A stretch of DNA of 64,000 bases from Pantoea sp. Aalb. Lineage in GTDB: Bacteria; Pseudomonadota; Gammaproteobacteria; Enterobacterales; Enterobacteriaceae. The translations under genes and the position numbers were made by a program. Shown piece after piece: positions 1 through 10,062 of the stretch (within the stretch, counting starts at the first letter, position 1; the number at the start of each line of letters is the position of its first letter). The notes beneath the pieces were generated by a model that was not told the origin of the DNA, did not search any database, and saw only the letters and a list, made by a program, of their open reading frames with translations. The DNA lies in the NCBI RefSeq assembly GCF_009829985.1, contig NZ_SZZU01000004.1, positions 26,728 through 90,727 on the forward strand, read 5' to 3'.

Positions 1-172
1 AAAACTATATTGCACTTTACTAGGTATAATTATTTCTATATATTTTATTGAATTTTTATTCAAAACGATTTTATGAGAAGAAAATATTTTTATATAATAC
101 CAATAAGGATAGTTTAATGGAGTATATACCTCTATATTTTATGTATTCTCTATATTAATTATTATTTTAATA

Positions 173-607
173 TTAGTTGTGTAATTTTACTAGTGGTAAG
201 TTATCATTATTCCAAGCATTAATTCCATTTTTTAATACAAAAACTTGAATAAAACCTAAAGTACTTAACTCTCTTGCTAAAACACTAGCATGTTGTCCGG
301 TGTTACACACAACTATTATAGGTGTAGATTTATATTTTTTTAATTCATTTACCTTTCTTTTTTTTATATCTTCTCCTACTATATGTATAGAACCTACAAT
401 ATGTCCATTTTTATAATCTTCATATGAACGAACGTCTATTATCATTGCCTTTTCTTTATTAATGATGTGGATCATTTCGCTAGTGTTAATATTCCTTATA
501 TTTGAAAATATTTCTTTTATTAAAGTTACAAAAATGAGGATTAAAAAAATGATCCATACTAAATTAAGAATAGGATGATTACTTACAAATTGTAGAATTT
601 TTTGCAT
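173..607 (-). CDS. yibN: YibN-like membrane-anchored rhodanese domain protein
   Basis: The protein is 144 aa, close to the 143 aa of E. coli YibN. An N-terminal hydrophobic segment (about residues 12-32) should anchor it in the inner membrane, followed by a single rhodanese fold. The motif DVRSYEDYKNGHI is at about residues 58-70 and the active-site loop VVCNTGQ at about 99-105, with the presumed catalytic Cys at 101. Family members carry or transfer sulfane sulfur; the physiological substrate of YibN is not settled. In E. coli it lies between grxC-secB and gpmM-envC. Here the gpmM side is replaced by a long A+T-rich spacer, and the secB side would lie outside the window. Family identity is firm and function is weakly known. 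Confidence 0.88.
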   Translation of the reverse strand: MQKILQFVSNHPILNLVWIIFLILIFVTLIKEIFSNIRNINTSEMIHIINKEKAMIIDVRSYEDYKNGHIVGSIHIVGEDIKKRKVNELKKYKSTPIIVVCNTGQHASVLARELSTLGFIQVFVLKNGINAWNNDNLPLVKLHN

Positions 608-1849
608 AAATAACTAATAACTCCAACCTAATTAATCAATTAATAAACTAGAATAAAATATCAATGTAACATTACTATCAGTAATTTTAAATATATAGTT
701 ATGAGTAAAAAAATCATATTTATTTTTTAAAAATTCTTTTAAAACATAATTAAAATTAATTTTTAGGTAAGAATTAAAAAAATACTCTTTTTTATTAGAT
801 TAATGATTTTATGAATCATACAAAATCATTATATCATAAATTATTTAATTAATTTAATTTAATCATTTATTTATTATAAAAAATAAAAAATAAAAAATAA
901 TATTTTTGGTATTAGTTTTTAACTAAATATAAGCATAAAATACTAAATCTATAAATAAAGAAAGTTTTAAATAAGTAAGAAACTATTTTCTTCATTTGAA
1001 TTAATATATAAGTGTATTGATGATTAATAAAATAATGGTTTATATGCTATCATTTACATAATATAATAAACACAATAATAATTGTAATCATTAATTAAAT
1101 ACTAGTACTAAAATAATAAAATTAAAAATAATCTAATTATTTAAATAATATATTTATTTATTAATGTAAAGATGTTATTCATTTTACATAAAATGAATTT
1201 TTAATTATTCATATAAATTAATGAAAATTTTAAAATAAAAAATAACAAATAATTTTTTAATAAAGAAAATTGTTATTTTCTAAAAAATCATTACTTCATT
1301 AAATAATTATTAGATTTTTTACTAAAAAAATATTTAATTATATTTAAATTACTAATATTTACTTAATTAAGTAAAAATATATAAAAGATAGTGTTAAGAT
1401 GTCAGGCATTAATGTTATTTACAATAAATATAAATCTATGGCTTATGACTGATTTATGATAACCAAAATAAAAAGTATTTCGATATTATTAATATGTTTA
1501 TAATCTTCATATCTATTAAATATTTAATTCATAAGTTTTATATTTAATAAATCTAAAACAAAAAATAAAATGTTATTTACTGCAATAAACAAAGAAAATT
1601 ACCTATTTATTTTAAATCTTTCTATTTATATAATAATCTATATTACTTATTCAACTAATTTAATTATCATAAACTATTTAATAAGAATTAAAACATTTAA
1701 TTTATATATTAATTATTATAGATAGTTATCTTAAAATAAATACTTTTATTAAAAATTAGTAATTATACTACAATTTATTTATCTAAATTATTAGATAACA
1801 TATAATAATTAATGTTTCTTTTCTTATTTTTATTTCCAAGGTAAATTCA
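608..1849. other. Long A+T-rich spacer (erosion remnant)
   Basis: About 1.24 kb between yibN and hldD holds no open frame with recognisable similarity on either strand. In E. coli this interval carries gpmM, envC, yibQ, tdh and kbl, so it is most simply the eroded remains of those genes. The stretch around 1390-1460 is slightly less A+T-rich and could be the last trace of one of them, but I could not align it to anything. The hldD promoter should lie in the last hundred bases; the many TATAAT-like words make a specific call unsupportable. Confidence 0.6.
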
Positions 1850-2779
1850 ATGATCATGGTTACAGGCGGTGCTGGTATGATTGGTAGTAATCTGATTAAA
1901 GGTCTTAATGAACGTGGCCATACTAATATTTTAGTGGTTGATAATTTAAAAAATGGTACTAAATTTATAAATTTAGTACATAGACATATAGCTGATTACA
2001 TTGATAAAGATATGCTGCTTAAGCATATTATATCTTCTAGTCAACATTTGAATTCAATTAAAGCCGTATTCCACCAAGGTGCATGTTCTACAACAACTGA
2101 ATGGGACGGTAAATATGTTATGAATAATAATTATGAGTATTCAAAATATTTACTACACTTCTGTATTAAGCAAAATATCCCATTTATATATGCTTCTTCT
2201 GCTGCTACTTATGGAAACGAACATAAATATTTTATTGAAGAACGCCAGTATGAGAGACCTCTTAATATATATGGTTATTCAAAAATGTTATTTGATAATT
2301 ATGTCCGTCAAGTTATACCAAAAGCACATTCATCAATATGTGGATTAAGGTATTTCAATGTATACGGTCCATATGAAGGACATAAAGGTAATATGGCAAG
2401 TATAGTATATCATCTTAATTCACAAATACGAAAAGGAAAAAATCCACAATTATTTGAAGGTAGTAATAATTTTCGTCGTGATTTTATTCATGTAGATGAT
2501 ATAGTTGCTATAAATTTATGGTGCTGGAGAAATAATATTTCTGGTATTTATAATTGCGGTACTGGTCATGATGTATCATTTAAAGACATAGCTGAAATGA
2601 TATTAAAATATCATCAAAAAAGTCAAATCGAATATATTCCATTTCCTAAAAAATTAAGAGAAAGATATCAATATTTTACAAAAGCTGATATTAGTAAACT
2701 AATTATGGTTGGTTATAATAAACCATTTAAAAAATTAACGACAGGAATTAAGGAATATATGTCATGGTTAAACTCTTAA
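1850..2779 (+). CDS. hldD: ADP-L-glycero-D-manno-heptose-6-epimerase
   Basis: This enzyme converts ADP-D-glycero-D-manno-heptose into the L,D form used to build the LPS inner core. The protein is 309 aa (310 in E. coli). It opens with the Rossmann NAD(P)-binding motif [11 protein letters not shown] (residues 4-14). The short-chain dehydrogenase catalytic elements are present: ASSAATYG near residue 115 and Y-x3-K in YGYSK near residue 141. It is followed after 21 nt by waaF and then waaC, the classical hldD-waaF-waaC operon. The start is the ATG at 1850, matching the E. coli N-terminus MIIVTGGAG. Nothing suggests decay. Confidence 0.97.
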   Translation: MIMVTGGAGMIGSNLIKGLNERGHTNILVVDNLKNGTKFINLVHRHIADYIDKDMLLKHIISSSQHLNSIKAVFHQGACSTTTEWDGKYVMNNNYEYSKYLLHFCIKQNIPFIYASSAATYGNEHKYFIEERQYERPLNIYGYSKMLFDNYVRQVIPKAHSSICGLRYFNVYGPYEGHKGNMASIVYHLNSQIRKGKNPQLFEGSNNFRRDFIHVDDIVAINLWCWRNNISGIYNCGTGHDVSFKDIAEMILKYHQKSQIEYIPFPKKLRERYQYFTKADISKLIMVGYNKPFKKLTTGIKEYMSWLNS

Positions 2780-2800
2780 AATAACTACAGGATACTTTTA

Positions 2801-3841
2801 ATGCTAAAAATTTTAGTCATTGGTCCATCTTGGATTGGTGATATGGTAATGTCACAAAGTCTTTATCGTACAATTAAAACTAAATATAATGAGTCAATTA
2901 TTGATGTAATTGCGCCAGCATGGTGCCATCCATTATTATCAAGAATGCCAGAAGTAGATAGTGCATTAAATATGCCATTAGACCACGGTATATTAGCACT
3001 GAAAAAAAGATATTATCTAGGTAAATCTTTAGAAACTAATAATTATGATCGCGCTTATGTATTACCTAATTCTTTTAAATCAGCATTAATCCCATTTTTC
3101 GCTGGAATTAAACATCGTATTGGTTGGCGAGGGGAAATGCGCTATTTAGTATTAAATGACATACGTATATTAAATAAAGTTGAATTTCCAATGATGGTAG
3201 AACGCTATATTGCATTAGGATATGATGAATCATCTACTTTTTCTCATCAATTACCACATCCTATATTATGGCCAAAATTAGTAGTTAATGAAGATGAAAA
3301 ACAAATAATAATAAAAAAATTTGCATTATCAAACTATCGTTTAATAATAGGTTTTTGTATTGGTGCAGAATTTGGGCCAGCAAAAATCTGGCCCCATTAT
3401 CATTATGCAGCTTTAGCTGAACAATTAATTGCAGAAGGTTATCAATTAATTCTATTGGGATCAATAAAAGATCATAAAATAGGCAATGCTATTATACAAA
3501 TGTTATTAGAATCATCTCGTAAACACTGTAAAAATTTAGTGGGACAGACACAACTTGAAGAAGCAGTAATTCTTTTAGCCCATTGTGTAGCAGTAGTTAG
3601 TAATGATTCTGGTTTAATGCATATTACTGCAGCATTAAATCGACCATTAGTAGCTTTATATGGTCCAAGCAACCCTGATTTTACGCCTCCATTATCTCAT
3701 AAAGCACGTGTTATTCGTCTAATTGGAGGATATTATAAAGTACGCTATAGTGATAGAAAATATGGTTATCATCAAAGCTTAATTGATATTAATCCTTCAA
3801 GAGTTCATCAAGAACTAATTACTTTATTGAATCTAGACTAG
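2801..3841 (+). CDS. waaF: ADP-heptose:LPS heptosyltransferase II
   Basis: WaaF adds the second heptose to the LPS inner core on the cytoplasmic face of the inner membrane. The protein is 346 aa, the usual family length. The GT9 N-terminal motif is GPSWIGDMVM (residues 8-17) and the C-terminal donor-site region SNDSGLMHITAALNRP lies near residue 267, followed by YGPSNP. It sits 21 nt after hldD and 8 nt before waaC, implying one transcript. An AGGATA Shine-Dalgarno-like element precedes the ATG. All key GT9 features are intact. Confidence 0.96.
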   Translation: MLKILVIGPSWIGDMVMSQSLYRTIKTKYNESIIDVIAPAWCHPLLSRMPEVDSALNMPLDHGILALKKRYYLGKSLETNNYDRAYVLPNSFKSALIPFFAGIKHRIGWRGEMRYLVLNDIRILNKVEFPMMVERYIALGYDESSTFSHQLPHPILWPKLVVNEDEKQIIIKKFALSNYRLIIGFCIGAEFGPAKIWPHYHYAALAEQLIAEGYQLILLGSIKDHKIGNAIIQMLLESSRKHCKNLVGQTQLEEAVILLAHCVAVVSNDSGLMHITAALNRPLVALYGPSNPDFTPPLSHKARVIRLIGGYYKVRYSDRKYGYHQSLIDINPSRVHQELITLLNLD

Positions 3842-3849
3842 GAGTAAAT

Positions 3850-4827
3850 ATGCACGTCTTAATTATTAAGACTTCCTCTATGGGAGATATATTGCATACT
3901 TTACCAGCTCTTACTGATGCTATGCATGAACTTCCTGGTATTCGTTTTGATTGGGTAGTAGAAGAACATTTTGCTCAAATTCCTTATTGGCATCCTTCTG
4001 TAGATAAAGTTATACCAGTTGCAATTCGTCGATGGCGTAAAAATTGGTTTAGTAATAAGAATCGTAAGGAACGTTTATATTTTAAAAATGAACTACAGTC
4101 ACGTGAATATGATGCTGTAATAGATGCACAAGGACTAATTAAAAGTGCATTTTTAATAACACGTTTATCTAGAGGTGAAAAACATGGTCAAAATAGACAT
4201 AGTATTCGAGAACCTCTTGCAACTTGGTGGTATGATAAACATCATCATATTAATAAACAACAGCATGCAGTAGAACGTATACGAGAACAGTTTGCAAAAA
4301 GCTTGGATTATAAAAAACCAAAAATTGAAGGTAATTACACTATTCTTGATTATTTTATTTCATCATTATCTGATCATGTTGAACAGTATTTGATATTTCT
4401 ACATTCTACTACGCGTACTAATAAACATTGGCCAGAATCACATTGGCGCGAATTAATTGAAAAAATACAACCGACATTTCTACAAATTAAATTACCTTGG
4501 GGTACAGAACATGAATATAAACGTGCATTAAGACTTACTCAAGGATTTAAAAATGTAGAAGTTTTACCTCGTTTAACAGTAGAACAACTTGCTAAACAAT
4601 TAATCGGAGCACATGCTGTTGTATCAGTAGATACCGGTTTAAGTCACTTAACAGCAGCATTAAATCGTCCTAACATTACTTTATATGGTCCAACTAATCC
4701 TAAAAGAATAGGTGTGTATGGTAAAAACCAAATTATACTTATTTCTCCTAGTTGTATATTAAAGGACTTAAAAGTAGATTACGTTTTATCTCATCTCAAG
4801 TCTATTATAGCTGATAACTCTTTATGA
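3850..4827 (+). CDS. waaC: ADP-heptose:LPS heptosyltransferase I
   Basis: WaaC transfers the first heptose onto Kdo2-lipid A. The protein is 325 aa (E. coli about 319). The N-terminus KTSSMGDILHTLPAL (residues 7-21) is the acceptor-side GT9 motif with the conserved Asp, and SVDTGLSHLTAALNRP near residue 258 is the ADP-heptose region. The gene starts after a GGAG ribosome-binding site and overlaps the next glycosyltransferase by 4 nt (ATGA), so the two are probably translationally coupled. The sequence looks fully functional. Confidence 0.96.
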   Translation: MHVLIIKTSSMGDILHTLPALTDAMHELPGIRFDWVVEEHFAQIPYWHPSVDKVIPVAIRRWRKNWFSNKNRKERLYFKNELQSREYDAVIDAQGLIKSAFLITRLSRGEKHGQNRHSIREPLATWWYDKHHHINKQQHAVERIREQFAKSLDYKKPKIEGNYTILDYFISSLSDHVEQYLIFLHSTTRTNKHWPESHWRELIEKIQPTFLQIKLPWGTEHEYKRALRLTQGFKNVEVLPRLTVEQLAKQLIGAHAVVSVDTGLSHLTAALNRPNITLYGPTNPKRIGVYGKNQIILISPSCILKDLKVDYVLSHLKSIIADNSL

Positions 4828-5909
4828 ATTACGTTTTATTATACTTATTTTTACTTCCTATTCAAAAACTATTTCTTATTTTTAAAAAAACAACAGGAAG
4901 AAATTTAATTATTCAAACAGCAAAAATAGGTGATTTTATTAATATTACTCCTATGATACGTGCATTAGGTCATTCAGATGTTCTTATTAGTAGTATTGTA
5001 GAGCCACTAGCATGCCACGATGATAATATTCATAAATATTATTTAATAGAAGATGCAAAACGTAGTGTTATTCATATCATTATACTATTAATTAAATTAA
5101 TAAATCGCTATGATAATATTTATGTTGTCCATCCTAATAGTATAAATCTTTTCTTTGCATCATTATGCAATGCACCAAATAAACAGTTTTTAAAAACATA
5201 TGCATATAAGCCATATCATAAAATTTTTTATTATAGTGCTCTAGGAATAGTAGAGCATAGAAAAAAAGATTTAACACTTAATAGTTATCTTAAATTAATT
5301 AATCGTAATTTTTGTTATAAAGATTTTCCTAAATATGCTACTTCACCTTTATATATACCAACTTATATACCACAGGCACTTAGAATTCCTATAAAAGAAA
5401 TAAAAATTGGTATTAGTATTTCTGCTGGTAATAAATCTAAAACTATTCCTAGTTCAATCTTTTGTGATTTAATTAATTCACTTGAAGAATTACCCTGCAT
5501 ATTTTTTATATTTGGTGTTGTTGAAGAACAAGTATACTTTAATGAATTAATAAAATTAATAGGAAATAAAAAAAATATAATAAACTTAATCGGACAATTT
5601 AATTTAGAAGCTGTACCATGGGCAATTTCTCAAATGCACATTTATATTTCTTCAGATTCAGGGAATGCTTATATCGCTGATTCACAGAATATCCCAATTA
5701 TAATGTTTTATGGTCCTTGTGAAATTAAAGAACAACGTCCTATTAATAATGTTCTTTTCATTGGTGCTAAAAATATTCCAGCTTCTACTTTTGTTTTTTC
5801 TACAAAATCTAAATTTGAATATGATACAAAATTTTTATTTAATGTAGATGAAGAAAAAATATTTAAAATTAAAAAATTTATTAAAAATAATTTTTTAGTT
5901 TTAAAATAA
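4824..5909 (+). CDS. GT9-family (heptosyltransferase-like) glycosyltransferase
   Basis: This 361-aa protein has a hydrophobic N-terminal segment (residues 1-20) and then the GT9-type motif IQTAKIGDFINITPMIRAL (about 30-48). A C-terminal SSDSGNAYIADSQNIPII stretch near residue 272 lies before FYGP. It belongs with the WaaC/WaaF/WaaQ superfamily. The usual DxGxxH signature is altered: the His is missing (DSGNAY), so substrate or activity may differ. It overlaps waaC by 4 nt and closes the hldD-waaF-waaC transcript. A separate outer-core or third-heptose transferase is plausible; I cannot assign the sugar. It is more A+T-rich and Lys/Ile/Asn-rich than waaC, consistent with weaker constraint. Confidence 0.75.
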   Translation: MNYVLLYLFLLPIQKLFLIFKKTTGRNLIIQTAKIGDFINITPMIRALGHSDVLISSIVEPLACHDDNIHKYYLIEDAKRSVIHIIILLIKLINRYDNIYVVHPNSINLFFASLCNAPNKQFLKTYAYKPYHKIFYYSALGIVEHRKKDLTLNSYLKLINRNFCYKDFPKYATSPLYIPTYIPQALRIPIKEIKIGISISAGNKSKTIPSSIFCDLINSLEELPCIFFIFGVVEEQVYFNELIKLIGNKKNIINLIGQFNLEAVPWAISQMHIYISSDSGNAYIADSQNIPIIMFYGPCEIKEQRPINNVLFIGAKNIPASTFVFSTKSKFEYDTKFLFNVDEEKIFKIKKFIKNNFLVLK

Positions 5910-6488
5910 ATAAACTTATTAAGTTAATTTATTTTAGTATTGCATACTAATTGATAATTATACTACATTATATACTGTGTAATAATTATTTCTTTAGTCA
6001 ATAGAAATATATTATTAATAATAATTAACATATTTCAGTAAATATTACTATTAATAAAAAAATTTGATAAAAAATATATTATTTAAAATATAAAAATAAA
6101 ATTATATACATAAATTACATAATGAAATATATAAAAGTTTTTATGATAATTAGACATATCTAATGATCATAAAATTAAGAGGCATTAATCACTTTTATTC
6201 CCTTTATAAAAAACATAAATAATTTTATGTTAAAATCTAATCGCAAAATGCATGTTTGAATACAATAAAACCATTATATATTTAAAACTATAAATTAATA
6301 AATAACTAAAAAAATTTTTACATAAATTCTATTTATTTCTAAAATATAAAATGAATCAACAATAGAAATAATTTCTTTTTAATACTATAATGTATTATCA
6401 CTGACGCAAAATAAGCGCTATAGATGTTTCAACTCTAAGGATTTACCCTACAATACAATCAGCTCATTGAATTTTAAGATTATTGAGT
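5910..6488. other. A+T-rich spacer upstream of waaQ
   Basis: This stretch has no credible coding frame. It separates the hldD transcript from the waaQ-wabG pair, which must have its own promoter here. The last ~90 bases (about 6395-6480) are visibly less A+T-rich than the rest. They could be a promoter or leader, or a remnant of a lost LPS-core gene. No JUMPstart/ops-like element was found. Confidence 0.5.
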
Positions 6489-7565
6489 ATGACAAGTCAG
6501 ATACCAACCAAATTTATACCAAAAAATATTTTATTAATTAAACTTCGACACCATGGTGATATACTTCTAATTACACCTACTATTAATGCTCTTCGACAAC
6601 ATTATCCCCAAGCTAATATTGATGTTTTATTATATAAAGAAACACGACCAATTTTAGAATCACATCCAGCAATTAGTCAATTGCTTATGATTGATCGTAA
6701 CTGGAAGAATGAAAGCTGTTGGCAAAAAATTTGCCATGAAGCAGAATTAGTATCAACAGTACGTGCATACCATTATGATTTAGTTATTAACCTTGCTGAT
6801 CAATGGAGAAGTGCTGTTATTACTGGTTTATCTGGTGCAATGGTTCGCATTGGTTTCGCTTTTAAAAAAAGGGACAATATGCTTTGGCGTTGGTGTCATA
6901 ATCAACTTGTGACTACTGATAAGCACCACCAATTACATACTGTTGAACAAAATATGTCAGCATTAACACCTCTTGGTTTTAGCATTAAAAATGCTAAAAC
7001 TTCTATGCATTTCAGTATGGCGGATAGACAAAAAGTAAAATCTATATTAGAACTACAACAAATAAAGAATTCATTTATTGTAGTTCAACCTACTTCACGG
7101 TGGTTATTTAAATGCTGGGACGATGAAAAATTCGCACAACTCATTGATATACTTTCAAATGACGGATATACTATTATGTTAACATCTTCATCAGAAAAAA
7201 AAGAAATGGCCATGGTTGCTAAAATTAAATCATTATGCCATAGCCAAAATATTATATCATTAGCTGGTCAATTATCATTACCTCAACTAGCTGCGCTAAT
7301 AGATTTTTCACAGTTATTTATAGGAGTTGATTCTGCTCCAATGCATATAGCTGCGGCATTAGGAACACCTTGCCTTGCATTGTTTGGTCCAACTAAACTA
7401 CAGCAATGGTGGCCATGGGGGGATAATAATAAAATTATTTGGGCTGGTCATTATGCTCCATTACCATTACCTGATTCTATTGATACCAAAACAAATCAGC
7501 GATATCTTTCTAGTATTCCTGTTGTAGATGTAGTTAATGCAGCAAGGAGCTTTTTACATGAGTAA
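6489..7565 (+). CDS. waaQ: LPS heptosyltransferase III (WaaQ-type, GT9)
   Basis: WaaQ-type enzymes add the side-branch heptose III of the inner core. From the ATG at 6489 the protein is 358 aa; an in-frame TTG two codons upstream is possible but unnecessary. The GT9 motif LIKLRHHGDILLITPTINAL is near residues 17-36 and the donor region GVDSAPMHIAAALGTP near 280, followed by LFGPT. It overlaps the next gene by 8 nt. Neighbouring wabG-like, waaA and waaE genes match the core cluster of Serratia, Klebsiella and Proteus relatives rather than the E. coli outer core. Intact by length and motifs. Confidence 0.9.
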   Translation: MTSQIPTKFIPKNILLIKLRHHGDILLITPTINALRQHYPQANIDVLLYKETRPILESHPAISQLLMIDRNWKNESCWQKICHEAELVSTVRAYHYDLVINLADQWRSAVITGLSGAMVRIGFAFKKRDNMLWRWCHNQLVTTDKHHQLHTVEQNMSALTPLGFSIKNAKTSMHFSMADRQKVKSILELQQIKNSFIVVQPTSRWLFKCWDDEKFAQLIDILSNDGYTIMLTSSSEKKEMAMVAKIKSLCHSQNIISLAGQLSLPQLAALIDFSQLFIGVDSAPMHIAAALGTPCLALFGPTKLQQWWPWGDNNKIIWAGHYAPLPLPDSIDTKTNQRYLSSIPVVDVVNAARSFLHE

Positions 7566-8691
7566 AATACGTCTAGCAATTGTTAGACAAAGATATCGAT
7601 TAGATGGCGGTGCTGAACGATTCATTTCATCTATGTTAGAAACATTAAATAATGAACAACTTGAACTAAATATTATTACACGTAATTGGCAAAAAACTCT
7701 TGGTTCTACTTGGCATATACACATTTGTAATCCTATAAAAATCCACCGTATTTTACGTGAGCGTAGTTTTGCTAATGCTGCAAAAAAATACTGGGAAAAA
7801 GAAAAATTTGATATTGTACAAAGCCATGAACGTATTGCTGGATGTGATATTTTTCGTGCAGGTGATGGAGTACATAGAGCATGGTTAGAACAACGATCCC
7901 GTATTAAATCGTCTTGGCAGCAACGTTTTACCTCTATTTTAAGCCCTTATCATAACTATGTATTACAAGCTGAAGCTAATTTATTTAATGATCATGGTTT
8001 GAAGGTAGTTATTTGTAATTCAAAAATGGTTAAACAAGATATATTACGTTATTTTTCAATAGATAGTAAAAAAATTTATGTTATATATAACACTGTTAAT
8101 AACAAAAAATTTCAGCCTGCTACAGAATATGTACGTTACTCTTCACGTTTACAACTTAATTTACCAATAAATTCTACTGTAATGATTTATGTTGGTTCTG
8201 GTTTTGAAAGGAAAGGTTTAAAAGCAGCAATTGAAGCTATTGCAAATAGTAACCGTTATTTAATAATAGTAGGACAGGATAAAAAAATATTACGTTATAA
8301 ACAATTAGCAAATCAACTTAATTGTTTAAATCGTTTACGCTTTGTAGGTATACAAAAAGATGTACAACCATTTTATCACGCTGCAGATGCATTATTATTA
8401 CCTACTTTATATGATCCTTGTCCAAATGTAGTTTTAGAAGCTATGTCTTGTGGGCTATCAGTAATAACTAGTACTACATGTGGTGCTGCAGAATTTATTG
8501 ATACTGCTAAGGAGGGATTTGTATGTGATGCTTTAGATATAAAAACACTAACTGATGCTATATTAGAAACACCGTCTTTATCAGAAAATTCTACGATGGG
8601 TCAAGCTGCCCTGTGTAAAGTTAAATCTTTTAATAAGGAAAATTTAGTACAAGCAATGATTTCACTTTACTATAAAGTTTTAAATAGATAG
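7558..8691 (+). CDS. wabG: WabG-like GT4 core-LPS glycosyltransferase
   Basis: The start is the ATG at 7558, preceded by AAGGAG at about 7543-7548, giving 377 aa. The N-terminus VRQRYRLDGGAERF (about residues 8-21) and the C-terminal E-x7-E region around VVLEAMSCG identify a GT-B/GT4 retaining transferase. The motifs RAGDGVHR and VGSGFERKGL match WabG of Klebsiella, Serratia and Proteus, which adds galacturonic acid to heptose II, better than E. coli WaaG, whose N-terminus differs clearly. It overlaps waaQ, so the two are coupled. The sugar specificity is inferred from resemblance recalled from memory, so the family call is firmer than the symbol. Confidence 0.82.
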   Translation: MSKIRLAIVRQRYRLDGGAERFISSMLETLNNEQLELNIITRNWQKTLGSTWHIHICNPIKIHRILRERSFANAAKKYWEKEKFDIVQSHERIAGCDIFRAGDGVHRAWLEQRSRIKSSWQQRFTSILSPYHNYVLQAEANLFNDHGLKVVICNSKMVKQDILRYFSIDSKKIYVIYNTVNNKKFQPATEYVRYSSRLQLNLPINSTVMIYVGSGFERKGLKAAIEAIANSNRYLIIVGQDKKILRYKQLANQLNCLNRLRFVGIQKDVQPFYHAADALLLPTLYDPCPNVVLEAMSCGLSVITSTTCGAAEFIDTAKEGFVCDALDIKTLTDAILETPSLSENSTMGQAALCKVKSFNKENLVQAMISLYYKVLNR

Positions 8692-8784
8692 ATAACTAGA
8701 TATATAATCTTTATATCTTTATATTATTCAATAATAATTTATTCTATAATATTTTTTATAGTTTCTATTTTTAGAAATATCATT

Positions 8785-10056
8785 ATGATGTTTTTATATA
8801 CATTATTACTTTATTTAATTCAGCCATTGATTTGGATATATCTATTGATACGTAGCATAAAGGAACCATCATATCGTAAACGCTGGTTTGAACGCTATGG
8901 ATACTGTATGACTAAAATAAAACCACACGGAATTTTATTGCATGCAGTGTCAGTAGGTGAAACTTTAACTGCAATACCATTAATACGTTCATTACGTCAT
9001 TATTATCCTAATCTGCCAATTACTGTCACTACTATGACACCAACAGGTTCAGAGCAAGTTACATCAATATTAGGTAAAGAAGTATATCATTCCTATTTAC
9101 CCTATGATCTTCCAGGATCAATTCATCGTTTTCTTAATATAGTTCAACCTATATTAGTAATAATACTAGAAACTGAATTATGGCCTAATATTATTTATAT
9201 TCTTCATCACCATAAAATTCCACTAATAATTGCCAATACTAGATTATCTAAACGTTCAGCTCGAAAGTATAAAAAACTTGGAATTTTTATGCGTAATTTA
9301 CTACAACGGATTACAATGATAGCTGCACAAAGCGTTGAAGATGGCCATCATTTCCTTAATTTAGGATTAAAAAATACTCATTTAAAAGTCATTGGTAGTC
9401 TAAAATTTGATATAAATATAACACCTGAACTTATAAACAAAACAATGAAATTAAGATATCAATGGGCATCACACCGTCTAGTTTGGATAGTAACTAGCAC
9501 TCATGAAGGTGAAGAAGCTATTGTGTTATCCGTATATCAAAGTTTACTTCTAAAATTTCCTCATTTATTATTAGTATTGGTACCACGACATCCGCAAAGA
9601 TTTAAAAAAGTTTTTAACTTAACATATAAACTTGGTTTCGAAGTTATTCTTCGTAGTAGTGGAAAAATTCCTTCTAGTACTACACAAGTAGTAATTGTAG
9701 ATTCTATAGGTGAATTAATGTTATTATATGGAATTGCCGATCTTGCTTTTATTGGCGGTAGCTTAGTAAAATGTGGTGGGCATAATCCTTTAGAAGCAGC
9801 TGTATATTCCATTCCCATATTAACGGGACCATATATATGGAATTTTAAAAATATCTGTAGTAAACTATATCAGGGAAAAGGCTTAATCATAGTAAAAGAT
9901 AAGAAATCCTTAGAAAAAGAAATCACTACTTTATTAGAAAATAAAAACTATAGAAATCAATATGGTTACAATGCAGCATTAATATTATATCAAAATCAAG
10001 GTACATTGCAGCGTTTACTACAGTTACTCGAACCTTATTTACCACCACGAGCTTAA
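8785..10056 (+). CDS. waaA: Kdo transferase WaaA
   Basis: WaaA adds two Kdo residues to lipid IVA, the essential step joining lipid A to the core. The protein is 423 aa (425 in E. coli). The N-terminal membrane anchor (residues 1-20) is followed by AVSVGETLTAIPLIRSL (about 53-69), which includes the conserved catalytic Glu. The GT30 C-terminal block FIGGSLVKCGGHNPLEAA is near residue 322. Two ATGs are adjacent at 8785 and 8788. The gene lies 93 nt after the wabG-like gene and 6 nt before waaE. Confidence 0.96.
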   Translation: MMFLYTLLLYLIQPLIWIYLLIRSIKEPSYRKRWFERYGYCMTKIKPHGILLHAVSVGETLTAIPLIRSLRHYYPNLPITVTTMTPTGSEQVTSILGKEVYHSYLPYDLPGSIHRFLNIVQPILVIILETELWPNIIYILHHHKIPLIIANTRLSKRSARKYKKLGIFMRNLLQRITMIAAQSVEDGHHFLNLGLKNTHLKVIGSLKFDINITPELINKTMKLRYQWASHRLVWIVTSTHEGEEAIVLSVYQSLLLKFPHLLLVLVPRHPQRFKKVFNLTYKLGFEVILRSSGKIPSSTTQVVIVDSIGELMLLYGIADLAFIGGSLVKCGGHNPLEAAVYSIPILTGPYIWNFKNICSKLYQGKGLIIVKDKKSLEKEITTLLENKNYRNQYGYNAALILYQNQGTLQRLLQLLEPYLPPRA

Positions 10057-10062
10057 TAATTT

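Noticed and set aside
608..1849. Novel small genes or RNA in the long spacer
   Set aside because: Short frames have random composition and no ribosome-binding sites; no structured repeat stands out.
2133..2348. 71-aa frame inside hldD
   Set aside because: Out-of-frame shadow of a highly conserved gene on the same strand.
6395..6488. Remnant of an LPS gene or ops/JUMPstart element before waaQ
   Set aside because: Composition is less A+T-rich but no motif or frame could be matched.
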